64,000 nucleotides of DNA from Phyllobacteriaceae bacterium. Its GTDB lineage: Bacteria > Pseudomonadota > Alphaproteobacteria > Rhizobiales > Rhizobiaceae. The translations under genes were made by a program, and so were the position numbers. This document shows, piece after piece, positions 9,401 through 16,950 of this stretch. Under the pieces are notes generated by a model, which saw nothing but the letters and a program-made list of their open reading frames with translations, made no database searches and was not told the origin of the DNA. Location: assembly GCA_002708825.1 (NCBI GenBank), contig PAPF01000029.1:124001-188000 (forward strand), written 5' to 3'. Positions within the stretch are counted from its first letter, which is position 1. Every line of letters starts with the position of its first letter.

Positions 9401-10161
9401 CCCCACAGGATGAGGAAGCCGGAATTGTACCAGTCAGCCGATTCCGGCACGTCGGTCTGCTCGCCCCAGGTCATCGGCGAGGCCGGCGGCAGGTCGCAAT
9501 ACCAGTCGTAGAAGGACATGCAGGTGCCGCCCAGCAGCGACAGGTAGCGCGAGCCGGCCGCGTAGGAGACCATGGACATGGCCGGGATCGGCGAGAAACC
9601 GATCACGCGGTCGGGCCCGTAGGTCTTGGCCGTCCAGGCATTGGCGGCCGCGATGATCTCGTTGACCTCGTCCCAGGATGCACGCACGAAGCCGCCATGG
9701 CCGCGGATGGACGTATAGGCCGACCGCTTGGCCGGGTCCGTCTGGATCGCTTCCCAGGCACCGACCGGCGACTTCACCGCCCGCTCCTTGCGCCACAGCT
9801 TCAGCAGCCGCGAGCGGATCAGCGGATATTTCACCCGGTTCGCGGAATACATGTACCAGGAGTAGCTCGCCCCGCGCGAGCAGCCGCGCGGCTCGTGGTT
9901 CGGCAGGTCGGGCCGCGTGCGCGGATAGTCCGTCTGCTGCGTCTCCCAGGTGACGATCCCGCCCTTGACGTAGATCTTCCAGGAGCACGAGCCGGTGCAG
10001 TTGGCGCCGTGCGTGGAGCGCACGATCTTGTCGTGCTGCCAGCGCTTGCGGTAGGCGTCTTCCCAGTCCCGGTTCTCGTTCGTGGTGACGCCATGGCCGC
10101 CGGAGAACGTTCCGGTATTGGTTTTCGCCAGGAAGTTCAGGCGGTTGAGGATATGTGACAT
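6406..10161 (-). CDS. narG: Respiratory nitrate reductase alpha subunit (molybdenum catalytic subunit)
   Basis: Catalytic subunit of 1251 residues that reduces nitrate to nitrite at a bis-MGD molybdenum centre. The N-terminal FS0 cluster ligands are H51, C55, C59 and C94 (HGANCTGSC and later PRGCSRG), the Nar-type His-plus-three-Cys set. The molybdenum-ligand aspartate is D219 in the conserved FYDWYCDLPPASP segment. No Tat signal is present, consistent with a membrane-bound, cytoplasm-facing Nar rather than a periplasmic Nap. The ATG at 10161 follows AGAAAGG. A 23-bp gap separates it from narK2. Confidence 0.98.
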   Translation of the reverse strand: MSHILNRLNFLAKTNTGTFSGGHGVTTNENRDWEDAYRKRWQHDKIVRSTHGANCTGSCSWKIYVKGGIVTWETQQTDYPRTRPDLPNHEPRGCSRGASYSWYMYSANRVKYPLIRSRLLKLWRKERAVKSPVGAWEAIQTDPAKRSAYTSIRGHGGFVRASWDEVNEIIAAANAWTAKTYGPDRVIGFSPIPAMSMVSYAAGSRYLSLLGGTCMSFYDWYCDLPPASPMTWGEQTDVPESADWYNSGFLILWGSNVPQTRTPDAHFYTEVRYKGAKSVVVSPDYSEAAKFSDIWLHPKQGTDAALAMALGHVVLREFHLDRQAEYFEDYCRRYTDMPMLVKLVKKNGHFVPDRLLRASDFKGGLGETNNPEWKTVAIDGKTKKPVVPAGSVGFRWGEQGKWNLETKDGKGRDVELDMSFVLDSDHDEVASVAFPYFGNREHDHFQGTDHQSVLLRSVPARKLKLAEGDTLVATVFDLFVANYGLDRGFNDATCATSYDDNVPYTPAWAEKITGVPRDHIITVAREFALNAEKTRGRSMVILGAGLNHWYHMDMNYRGIINLLVMCGCIGQSGGGWSHYVGQEKLRPQTGWLPLAFGLDWGRPPRQMNSTSFFYAHTDQWRYETLTVDEILSPTAPEGPWDGTLIDYNIRAERMGWLPSAPQLKTNPLAVAKAAADAGLEAKDYVAQQLKAGDLEMSCEDPDDPANWPRNMFVWRSNLLGSSGKGHEYFLKHLLGTKNGLMGKDLGEEGRQRAREAKWHDEAPEGKLDLLVTLDFRMSTTCVYSDIVLPTATWYEKNDLNTSDMHPFIHPLSSAADPAWEARSDWDIFKGIARKFSDVAPEILGVEKDVVLVPILHDTPGELAQPFDVKDWKKGDVEPLPGKTMPAVAVVERDYPNLYKRFTALGPLMDKLGNGGKGISWNTEHEVEALGKLNGVVTEEGPTKGRPRIETDIDATEVILMLAPETNGEVAVKAWEALSKNTGRDHTHLALPKEDEKIRFRDVVAQPRKIISSPTWSGLESEKVCYNAGYTNVHELIPWRTITGRQQLYQDHLWMRAFGEAFCVYRPPIDTKTITPVIEEKTAGRKSVVLNFITPHQKWGIHSTYSDNLMMLTLNRGGPVVWISEEDAKTAGLVDNDWVEVFNSNGAIVARAVVSQRMKQGTVYMYHAQEKIVNTPGSQLTQQRGGIHNSVTRAITKPTHMIGGYAHQAYGFNYYGTVGSNRDEFVVVHKLDKVDWMEDPLGETVTSKEAAE

Positions 10162-10184
10162 GTCGGGAAACCTTTCTCGGGGTT

Positions 10185-11573
10185 TCAGCAGGAAACCGGG
10201 GCGCCCTTGCGCGAATAGAAGAACCAGGTGATCGCGAGGCAGACCACGTAGAACCAGAGGAAGCCCCAGAGCGCGCCGTCGGGAGCGCCCGTCATGGCGA
10301 TCGAGGTGCCGTAGGCCTTGGGGATGAAGAAGGCGCCATAGGCGGCAATCGCCGATGTGAAGGCGATGATGGCGGCGCTTTCGCGCTCGGCGACCTTCAG
10401 CGTGTCGGCATTGTTGGCGCCCAGGATGCGCGGGATTTCCTTGCGCATGATCGACGGGATCATCTGGAACGTCGAGGCATTGCCCACGCCCGTCAGGAAG
10501 AACAGGGCCATGAAGCAGGCGAAGAAGCCCCAGAAATTGCCGCCCTGGCCGTCAGAAGGCAGGAACTGGATGACGCCCCACACGGCGATGATCATGCCGA
10601 GGAACACCCAGAAGGTGACGCGGCCGCCGCCGAACTTGTCGGAAACCCAGCCGGTCGCGGCGCGCGACAGGGCGCCGACAAGCGGTCCGAGGAAGGCGTA
10701 GGACAGTGCGTTGACCTCGGGGAACTGCGTCTTCATCAGCAGCGGAAAGCCCGCCGAATAGCCGATGAACGAGCCGAACGTGCCGGTGTAGAGGATGCAC
10801 ATGATCCAGTTGTGGAAGCGCTTGAGGATCGAAAGCTGGTCAGCGAGCGAGGCCTTGGCGTCGGCAATGTCGTTCATGCCGAACCAGGCGGCGATGGCGG
10901 CAACCGCGATGAAGGGCACCCAGATGAAGCCGGCATTCTGCAGCCACAGCTTCGAGCCGTCCTCCAGCACCTGCGCCTCGCCGCCGATGGAGCCGAACAC
11001 GCCCATGGTGATGACCAGCGGCACGGTGAACTGCATGACCGAGACGCCCAGATTGCCGAGGCCCGCATTCAGCGCCAGGGCGTTGCCCTTGGTCTTCTTG
11101 GGGTAGAAATAGGCGATGTTGGCCATGGAGGAGGCGAAGTTGCCGCCGCCGAAACCGCACAGCAGCGCCAGCACCAGGAAGGTCGTGTAGGACGTCTCGG
11201 GGTTCTGGATGGCAAAGCCGATGCCGAGTGCGGGGAGCAGCAGCGAGGCGGTGGAAATCGCCGTCCAGCGCCGTCCGCCGAAGATCGGCACCATGAAGGA
11301 GTAGAAGATGCGCAGCGTGGCGCCGGAAAGGCCCGGCAGCGCGGCCAGCCAGAAGCGCTGGTCGACGGTGAAGTCAAAGCCTATGGCCGGCATGCGGGCG
11401 ACGACGACCGACCACACCATCCAGACCGAGAAGGCCAGCAGAAGTGCGGGGATCGAGATCCAGAGGTTGCGGGTCGCGATGGCGCGGCCGGAATTGTCCC
11501 AGAACGAGGCGTCTTCGGGACGCCAGTCTTGCAGGACGGGGCCGCGGGCTGCGGCGGAAGCTGGATTTGCCAT
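10185..11573 (-). CDS. narK2: Nitrate/nitrite antiporter NarK2 (MFS, E. coli NarK-type)
   Basis: A 462-residue major-facilitator protein with about 12 spans that exchanges external nitrate for cytoplasmic nitrite. It closely resembles E. coli NarK in its N-terminus (DWRPEDASFW, then RNLWISIPALLLAFSVWM), the SFMVPIFGGRRWTA loop and the nitrate signature ALNAGLGNLGVSVMQF. ATG at 11573 is preceded by a strong AAGGGAGG. It sits between narK1 and narG. In Paracoccus the two NarK types are fused in one polypeptide in this order; here they are separate genes with a 64-bp gap. Confidence 0.94.
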   Translation of the reverse strand: MANPASAAARGPVLQDWRPEDASFWDNSGRAIATRNLWISIPALLLAFSVWMVWSVVVARMPAIGFDFTVDQRFWLAALPGLSGATLRIFYSFMVPIFGGRRWTAISTASLLLPALGIGFAIQNPETSYTTFLVLALLCGFGGGNFASSMANIAYFYPKKTKGNALALNAGLGNLGVSVMQFTVPLVITMGVFGSIGGEAQVLEDGSKLWLQNAGFIWVPFIAVAAIAAWFGMNDIADAKASLADQLSILKRFHNWIMCILYTGTFGSFIGYSAGFPLLMKTQFPEVNALSYAFLGPLVGALSRAATGWVSDKFGGGRVTFWVFLGMIIAVWGVIQFLPSDGQGGNFWGFFACFMALFFLTGVGNASTFQMIPSIMRKEIPRILGANNADTLKVAERESAAIIAFTSAIAAYGAFFIPKAYGTSIAMTGAPDGALWGFLWFYVVCLAITWFFYSRKGAPVSC

Positions 11574-11637
11574 GGGAACCTCCCTTGATGGCTCAGGAAT
11601 GGGGTATGGCGGGCCGTCCGGGCCCGCCGGATCGGGT

Positions 11638-13053
11638 TCATTCGGCCGGCGCGGACTTCTTCGCCTTATGCTGCTCGATCAGCGCCAGGCCGCTTTCGAA
11701 GTCCTTCATGGCCTTGTCGGCCCGTGCACGCAGCGTCTCGATGTTCGCGGCCACGAAATTTGCCTTTTCCTCGGCTTCCTGTTCGGGGCTGAACCGGACG
11801 AAGAAGGCCAGGAACGACGCGGCAGTGACGACCATGCCCATGATCAGGAAGGCATCCGGCCACTCGATCGCGCCCTTGAAGAGGAAGCCGGCCGTCACCG
11901 CGCCGGCATTACCGCCCGCGCCCACGACACCGGCCACCGCACCAAGCGCCTTCTTGTTGATGAAGGGAACGACGGAATAGGTCGCGCCTTCGGCCATCTG
12001 CGTGAAGAGCGAGAAGACGATCAGCGACGGCAGCGCCAGGTAGAGCACGCTCATCCGCGAGAAGAGCATCAGCGCAAGGCCTTCGCAGAACAGGCAGATG
12101 AACAGCCAGAAAGCGCGTCCGCGCAGGCCCCACAGCGCGCCGTAATTGTCACCGAAGATGCCGCCGAGCGTGCGCGCGAAGATGTTCATCAGGCCGAAGG
12201 ACGCCGCAACGAGACCGGCTTCGACGAGACCGAGATCGAAATAGTCGGCGAAGTAGAGCGCGGCGGTGTTGTTGACCGTCAGTTCGATGCCGAAGCAGGC
12301 GCCGTAGATGATGAAGAGCATCCACACGCGGCTGTCGCCGAGCGCCTTGAGATAGTTGCCGTTGACGGTTTTCTTCTCCGGCATCATGCCGCGGGCGCGC
12401 AGGTCGGCGAAGTTTCCGTCAGGCGCGTCCTGGGTCCAGAAGTAATAGGCGATGCCGGTCACGAAGATCGCCGCGCCGACGACAACCATCGAAAGCCGCC
12501 AGCCGAGCGCTTCGGAGAACCCGAAGCCGACCACGAAGACGGAGAAGATCAGCGGCATGACGAACTGGGTGACGCCGCCGCCCAGGTTGCCCCAGCCTGC
12601 CGACGTGGCATTGGCCTGGCCGACCACGTTGGGCGCGAACATCACAGAGGTATGGTACTGGGTGATGACGAAGGACGCGCCGATCGCGCCGATCATCAGA
12701 CGGAAGATGAGGAAGGTTTGGAAATCGTCGGCAAGACCGATGCCCATGACCGGCAGCGCGCCGAGCGTCAGCAGGCCGGTATAGGTCAGCCTCGGACCGA
12801 TGCGGTCACAAAGCCAGCCGATGAGCAGGCGCGCGAAGATGGTCATCGCCACCGAGGCGATGATCGTCCAGCCGACCTGCTCCTTGGTCAGCGCGAGTTC
12901 GTCGCGCACGACCTTCATCAGCGGCGCGATGCCGAACCATGCAAAGAAGCACAGGAAGAACGCGAACCACGTCATGTGGAACGTGCGTATCTGCACCATC
13001 GTTACCTTGAAGAAATTTCCCCAAAGGCTGGTGGCCTTGTTCTGGAGTTCCAT
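11638..13053 (-). CDS. narK1: Nitrate transporter NarK1 (MFS, nitrate/proton symporter type)
   Basis: First gene of the nar operon; 471 residues, about 12 spans, nitrate/nitrite porter family. The signature region is SAGWGNLGGGVTQFVMP, differing from NarK2 as expected for the proton-linked class that brings in nitrate before nitrite builds up. A long charged C-terminal tail of some 50 residues ends in KAKKSAPAE. The frame is open to 13113, but MELQNKATSL at 13053 has AGGGTCGGGGA upstream and matches family starts. Assignment of proton symport is from family position and gene order. Confidence 0.9.
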   Translation of the reverse strand: MELQNKATSLWGNFFKVTMVQIRTFHMTWFAFFLCFFAWFGIAPLMKVVRDELALTKEQVGWTIIASVAMTIFARLLIGWLCDRIGPRLTYTGLLTLGALPVMGIGLADDFQTFLIFRLMIGAIGASFVITQYHTSVMFAPNVVGQANATSAGWGNLGGGVTQFVMPLIFSVFVVGFGFSEALGWRLSMVVVGAAIFVTGIAYYFWTQDAPDGNFADLRARGMMPEKKTVNGNYLKALGDSRVWMLFIIYGACFGIELTVNNTAALYFADYFDLGLVEAGLVAASFGLMNIFARTLGGIFGDNYGALWGLRGRAFWLFICLFCEGLALMLFSRMSVLYLALPSLIVFSLFTQMAEGATYSVVPFINKKALGAVAGVVGAGGNAGAVTAGFLFKGAIEWPDAFLIMGMVVTAASFLAFFVRFSPEQEAEEKANFVAANIETLRARADKAMKDFESGLALIEQHKAKKSAPAE

Positions 13054-13150
13054 CGAATTTCCCCGACCCTTTGTTGAAACGGAAACCGCCGGACGGCGGC
13101 ATCCCCCTTGCATCGGGATAGGGAATGGTCGATCTGGAGGAGGGATGTGC

Positions 13151-13164
13151 TTGACCTAGGTCAA
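13151..13164. promoter_or_regulatory. FNR/DNR-family palindrome upstream of narK1
   Basis: TTGACCTAGGTCAA is a perfect 14-bp palindrome of the TTGA-N6-TCAA class bound by FNR, DNR and NnrR regulators. The half-site TTGAC differs from classic FNR TTGAT. Its centre is about 104 bp upstream of the narK1 start codon on the minus strand, leaving room for a promoter and leader if it activates from about -41. It is also 155 bp from the divergent regulator gene. Binding is inferred from sequence only. Confidence 0.6.
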
Positions 13165-13287
13165 CTGCGGATGGCCGTCAGGCAGAAACAAGCCACCGGC
13201 GCGCATGCATCGCGCGACGAATGAAAACAAGTCAGGATTGACGCGGGAAACCCGGCCATGTCAGCCTGAAGCTAATCAAACGATAAC

Positions 13288-13301
13288 TTGATTAACATCA
13301 A
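13288..13301. promoter_or_regulatory. Perfect FNR box overlapping the ribosome-binding site of the regulator gene
   Basis: TTGATTAACATCAA matches the FNR consensus TTGAT-N4-ATCAA exactly. Its last two bases run into the AAGGAG Shine-Dalgarno sequence of the regulator gene that starts at 13313. A site this close to the start codon would block transcription or sit at or after the start site, so it points to repression or autorepression of the regulator. It could also serve the divergent narK1 promoter from far upstream. Confidence 0.65.
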
Positions 13302-13312
13302 GGAGAGGCACG

Positions 13313-14011
13313 TTGCGAAGTTCCGATATTCCCGAGATCAGGTCGCTTCGCCTGTTTGAGAGCATGTCGGATTCGGCCTTCGACTCGCTGATGCAGGCAG
13401 CTTATTTGCAGACCTTCCCGGCCCAGCTCGACCTGATCCGCGAAGGCGATCCGGCCGATTTTCTCTATGTCCTGACCGAGGGCTGCGTCGAGATGTATGC
13501 CCGCACTGGCCAGCGCGAGACCACGATGGGCATGGTCTGGCCGGTCGGCGCCTTCATCCTTGCCGCGGTGCTGAAGGACGCCGTCAACCTGATGTCCGCC
13601 CGCACTGTCCAGAAATCCCGCCTGCTGCTGATCCCCGCCTCCAATGTCCGCTCCGCATTCGAGGCCGACGAGGCCTTTGCCCGCGCCATCGTCACCGAAC
13701 TGGCCGGCTGCTTCCGCGAGGTGGTCAAGGAACAGAAGGACCTGAAGCTGCGCTCGTCGGTTGAACGGCTTGCCAACCGGCTGATCCGCTTCGACCGCGA
13801 AATGGGCGGCACCGGAGCCTTCGATCTGCCCTACGACAAGCGCACGCTGGCATCCCATCTCGGCATGACGCCGGAGAATCTTTCGCGCGCGTTCAATACG
13901 CTCAAGCCCTATGGCGTCGAGGTCGACGGCTCCAGGATCAGGCTGACAGACATGAAGAGCCTGAACGGCCTTGCAAGGCCGGATCCGCTCATCGATGACC
14001 GGACGACGTGA
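13313..14011 (+). CDS. CRP/FNR-family regulator, cluster-less NarR/DNR type
   Basis: A 232-residue regulator with an N-terminal cyclic-nucleotide-binding-type sensor fold and a C-terminal winged helix (RTLASHLGMTPENLSRAF at about residues 182-199). It lacks the N-terminal cysteine cluster of FNR; only C58 and C133 are seen. It therefore belongs with heme- or effector-sensing relatives such as DNR, NnrR and NarR. Divergent position from narK fits NarR of Paracoccus, which activates narKGHJI with nitrate or nitrite. The start codon is TTG at 13313, supported by AAGGAG seven bases upstream. The perfect FNR box touching this site suggests control by FNR or by itself. The exact subfamily is not provable here, so no symbol is given. 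Confidence 0.85.
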   Translation: MRSSDIPEIRSLRLFESMSDSAFDSLMQAAYLQTFPAQLDLIREGDPADFLYVLTEGCVEMYARTGQRETTMGMVWPVGAFILAAVLKDAVNLMSARTVQKSRLLLIPASNVRSAFEADEAFARAIVTELAGCFREVVKEQKDLKLRSSVERLANRLIRFDREMGGTGAFDLPYDKRTLASHLGMTPENLSRAFNTLKPYGVEVDGSRIRLTDMKSLNGLARPDPLIDDRTT

Positions 14012-14032
14012 CGGTCCGCGCCTGCCGGAAGC

Positions 14033-14935
14033 TCAGGTGAGCAGCAGGCCCTCATCCTTGGCCTTGTGATCCGGCTCCACGTGAATGGTCACCCGCGCGC
14101 CGGGAACGGCGGCATGAAGACCGGTCTCGATCCGGTCGCAGATCGCATGGCTTTCCTCAACCGTCATGGCGGCGTCCACGATCAGGTGAAACTCGATGAA
14201 GGTGGCCCGGCCCGCTGCCCGGGTCCGGATGTCGTGCACCTCGATGGCTCCTGCCGCATTGGACCGGATCACGTCCTCGATGCGCCGCGCTTCCTCTCCC
14301 TCCACGGCACGGTCCATCAGGCCGTTGACGGATTCGGAGATCACGTGCCAGCCTTCGCGCAGGATGTTGCCCGCCACGAGGATCGCCAGCAACGGGTCGA
14401 GGATGAGCCAGCCGGTGGCAAGCGCCAGCACGAGGCCCGCCAGGACACCTGCCGAAGTGACCACATCGGCCATGATGTGCTTGCCGTCTGCGACAAGGGC
14501 CGGCGAACGGTATTCGCGCCCCTTGCGGATCAGCAGGCTCGCGAAAACGCCGTTGATGACCGCCGCCGCCAGGTTGATGGCCAGGCCCGGACCGGGCGAG
14601 GTCATTTCACCGACGCCTTCAAGCAGCGCATTGGCCGCCTCGTGGAGGATCAGCAGCGCCGCGACCACGATAAGCACGCCCTCCAGGACAGCCGAGAAAT
14701 ACTCCGCCTTGTAATGACCGAAGGGGTGACCGCTATCGGCCGGCCGGGCGGCGTAGCGAACGGCCATGAAGGCCGCTGTCGCCGCGATCACGTTGACGAT
14801 GCTTTCCAGCGCATCGGAAAACAGCGCGACCGAACCGGTCAGCCACCAGGCGAGGAATTTCAGGCCCATGACGCCGATGGCGACGGCAATCGACGCGAGG
14901 GCAAGGCGGCTGACGGTCCTGGCCTGGTCAGGCAT
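14033..14935 (-). CDS. Cation diffusion facilitator (FieF-like metal exporter)
   Basis: A 300-residue CDF transporter, six predicted spans plus a C-terminal cytoplasmic domain, expected to export divalent metals against protons. Family landmarks are FSDALESIVNVIAA in span 2, HPFGHYKAEYFSA after it, DGKHIMADVVTS in span 5, and a His-rich end of the cytoplasmic domain (VTIHVEPDHKAK). The frame extends to 15013, but the ATG at 14935 has GGAGAAGCGCC in front and gives the usual family N-terminus. It converges with the FNR-type regulator. The metal (Fe, Zn, Mn or Co) cannot be told from these motifs. Confidence 0.88.
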   Translation of the reverse strand: MPDQARTVSRLALASIAVAIGVMGLKFLAWWLTGSVALFSDALESIVNVIAATAAFMAVRYAARPADSGHPFGHYKAEYFSAVLEGVLIVVAALLILHEAANALLEGVGEMTSPGPGLAINLAAAVINGVFASLLIRKGREYRSPALVADGKHIMADVVTSAGVLAGLVLALATGWLILDPLLAILVAGNILREGWHVISESVNGLMDRAVEGEEARRIEDVIRSNAAGAIEVHDIRTRAAGRATFIEFHLIVDAAMTVEESHAICDRIETGLHAAVPGARVTIHVEPDHKAKDEGLLLT

Positions 14936-15042
14936 GGCGCTTCTCCAATCGCAAGGCATCGTCCACTGACGAAACCGGCTTGCGCTGCGCTGCAATGAAC
15001 CGATACCATCCATGGATCAACCCCTGACGGAAACAAACGGGA

Positions 15043-16584
15043 ATGACGTCTATCGCTGAAGAGGCCACGGCCTCGCTTGCCCTGCCGCCCGTCCGGGTTC
15101 TGGTCTTTGTCCAGGCAGTCGTCTCCGCGGCAAGCCTCGTTGTCGAGATCGTCGCCGGGCGCATGCTCGCGCCCTGGCTGGGCATGTCGCTCTATACCTG
15201 GACCTCGATCATCGCCGTCGTGCTTGCCGGCTTTTCCGCAGGTCACTGGGTCGGCGGTATCTTCGCCGGCTGGCAGCCCCGGCGCGCCCTGGCGGCCACG
15301 GCGTGGGCCCTTGCCGGTGCCGCGCTGACCACCGGCATTGCAGTCTTCCTGCTGCGCTGGCTGGCCGGCCCCATGATCGCCGCGCTCGACAACCCGCTCG
15401 CCGCCATCATCCTCCTGACGACGCTCGCCTTCTTCCTTCCCTCATTCTTTGCCGGCATTCCCGCCCCTGTCCTCACCCAGGTCGCGGTGGAAACGGCGCC
15501 ATCGCGCTCGGGCCGGGCGCTCGGCGCCATGTTCGCAGCAGGCGCCTTCGGCGCCATCGGCGGCACGCTGGCCGCCGGGTTCATCTTCATCTCATGGCTC
15601 GGCACGACGGCAACGCTGACCATCATCGCCGCCGTCTATGCGGTGCTTGCCGCGATTCTCTTCGCCTATGCCGGCCGCCTGGACGGCAGGTCCGGCCTGC
15701 TGACAGCCGCCATCCTCGCCGCCTGCCTGCTTCCCGCCACCGGATCGCTCGCCCTGCCGGGCCACTGCCTGACCGAGAGCCGCTATTTCTGCATTCGCGT
15801 GGAGGATGTCTCCGCCGATACCGGCGAGCCGACACGACTGATGGTGCTCGATCATCTTGCCCACGGCGTCACGGTGCGCGACACGCCGGCACGCATGGTC
15901 ACGCCCCACGGGGCGCTGCTGGATGCGCTGCCGCGCACCCGCTTCGAGGGCCGGCCCTTTTCGGCGTTCTTCATCGGCGGCGGTTCCTTCACCATCCCGC
16001 GCGCCTGGGCGGCCGAAGGCGTCTCGGCCGACATCACCGTCGCCGAGATCGATCCCGAAGTCACGCGCGCGGCCATCGATCATTTCTGGTTCGATCCCGA
16101 CAGCGCGCGCGTGCTGGATGTCGATGCCCGCCTGGCGCTGCAATCCGCCAACCGCAACTTCGACGTGATCGTCGGCGACGCCTTCACCGACATCGCCGTG
16201 CCCGCGCACCTTGTCACGCGCGAGTTCTTTTCACTGGTCCGCGACCGGCTGACCGGTGACGGCGTCTACGTCATGAACGTCGTCGACCATCTCGACCGCA
16301 TGCGCGCGCTGGCCGCGATGGTCCGCACGCTCAAATCCGTCTTCCCCGTTGTCGAGGTCTGGGCCGAGAATGTGCGGCCGGAAACCGGCGCACGCGCCAC
16401 CTTCATCCTGCTGGCAGGGAACAGCGAAACGCCGGTGGCGCGCGTCACCGGCGCACCGCCCGACCTGATGGAATTCGGCCGCCTGTCGCCAAGGGTCGTG
16501 GATGCGCTCGTCGAACGCACCGGCGCCCAGGTCATGACCGACGATCTCGCGCCCATCGACCGCCTGATGGGCCGGCTGGATTGA
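15043..16584 (+). CDS. Membrane-fused spermidine synthase-like protein
   Basis: A 513-residue protein with an N-terminal block of about seven membrane spans (residues 20-245) and a C-terminal class I methyltransferase-like domain of the spermidine-synthase family (about 255-505). The cofactor loop is seen as FFIGGGSFTIPRAW, followed by VAEIDPEVTRAA and DVIVGDAF. Such fused MFS/SpeE-like proteins are common in proteobacteria, but substrate and product are not established; a soluble polyamine aminopropyltransferase role should not be assumed. It is transcribed away from the CDF gene and converges with the cytochrome c gene. A terminator-like hairpin follows the stop. Confidence 0.8.
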   Translation: MTSIAEEATASLALPPVRVLVFVQAVVSAASLVVEIVAGRMLAPWLGMSLYTWTSIIAVVLAGFSAGHWVGGIFAGWQPRRALAATAWALAGAALTTGIAVFLLRWLAGPMIAALDNPLAAIILLTTLAFFLPSFFAGIPAPVLTQVAVETAPSRSGRALGAMFAAGAFGAIGGTLAAGFIFISWLGTTATLTIIAAVYAVLAAILFAYAGRLDGRSGLLTAAILAACLLPATGSLALPGHCLTESRYFCIRVEDVSADTGEPTRLMVLDHLAHGVTVRDTPARMVTPHGALLDALPRTRFEGRPFSAFFIGGGSFTIPRAWAAEGVSADITVAEIDPEVTRAAIDHFWFDPDSARVLDVDARLALQSANRNFDVIVGDAFTDIAVPAHLVTREFFSLVRDRLTGDGVYVMNVVDHLDRMRALAAMVRTLKSVFPVVEVWAENVRPETGARATFILLAGNSETPVARVTGAPPDLMEFGRLSPRVVDALVERTGAQVMTDDLAPIDRLMGRLD

Positions 16585-16593
16585 TCCCTGAAC

Positions 16594-16620
16594 GGCGGTC
16601 GGACAGAAAGGCCGGCCGCC
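16594..16620. terminator. Hairpin between convergent genes
   Basis: GGCGGTCGG at 16594-16602 pairs with CCGGCCGCC at 16612-16620 (nine pairs including one G-U). It fills the gap between the spermidine-synthase-like gene and the cytochrome c gene. No clear T-run flanks it, so it is only a probable shared terminator. Confidence 0.4.
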
Positions 16621-16950
16621 TCACTCCGGCTGGATCGACGCCAGGTAGGCGATGATGTCGGCAATCTGCTGCGGCGTGGCCTCGAATTCGGGCATGTCCT
16701 CATGGCCCGTCACGATGCCCTCGGCGAAGGCCTCTTCCAGCGCATCGATGGGATAGCGCTCTGACAGTTCGCGGAACGGCGGCGCGGCCGGATGCGGGCT
16801 GGCGTCGGTCTCGCCGACACCGTGGCACTGGGCGCAGTTCGTTTCCACCAGCGCCTTGCCATGCGCGATATCGGCCTCCTGCGCCAGCGCGCCGGTCAGT
16901 CCCGGCGCCATGGCTGCAAGTGCGGCGGCAATCGTCAACAGATGTCTCAT
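16621..16950 (-). CDS. Small secreted class I cytochrome c
   Basis: A 109-residue single-heme cytochrome c. It has a signal peptide of about 23 residues ending ALAQ, the heme motif CAQCH at residues 39-43, and a likely axial methionine at M86 (HEDMPEF). The end [12 protein letters not shown] is the usual C-terminal helix. It would carry electrons in the periplasm. Its ATG overlaps the trpE(G) stop codon as ATGA, so its translation is tied to a tryptophan-pathway gene, an odd pairing with no known metabolic reason. Confidence 0.9.
   Translation of the reverse strand: MRHLLTIAAALAAMAPGLTGALAQEADIAHGKALVETNCAQCHGVGETDASPHPAAPPFRELSERYPIDALEEAFAEGIVTGHEDMPEFEATPQQIADIIAYLASIQPE

Noticed and set aside
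6478-10158. A 1226-codon open frame on the plus strand antisense to narG
   Set aside because: It mirrors narG codons in a high-GC gene. The composition is repetitive Arg/His/Val with no domain, and narG, narH and narI are certain on the other strand.
13054-13113. An upstream start of narK1 at 13113
   Set aside because: The region is a likely 5' leader, and only the 13053 ATG has a good ribosome site and a family-like N-terminus.
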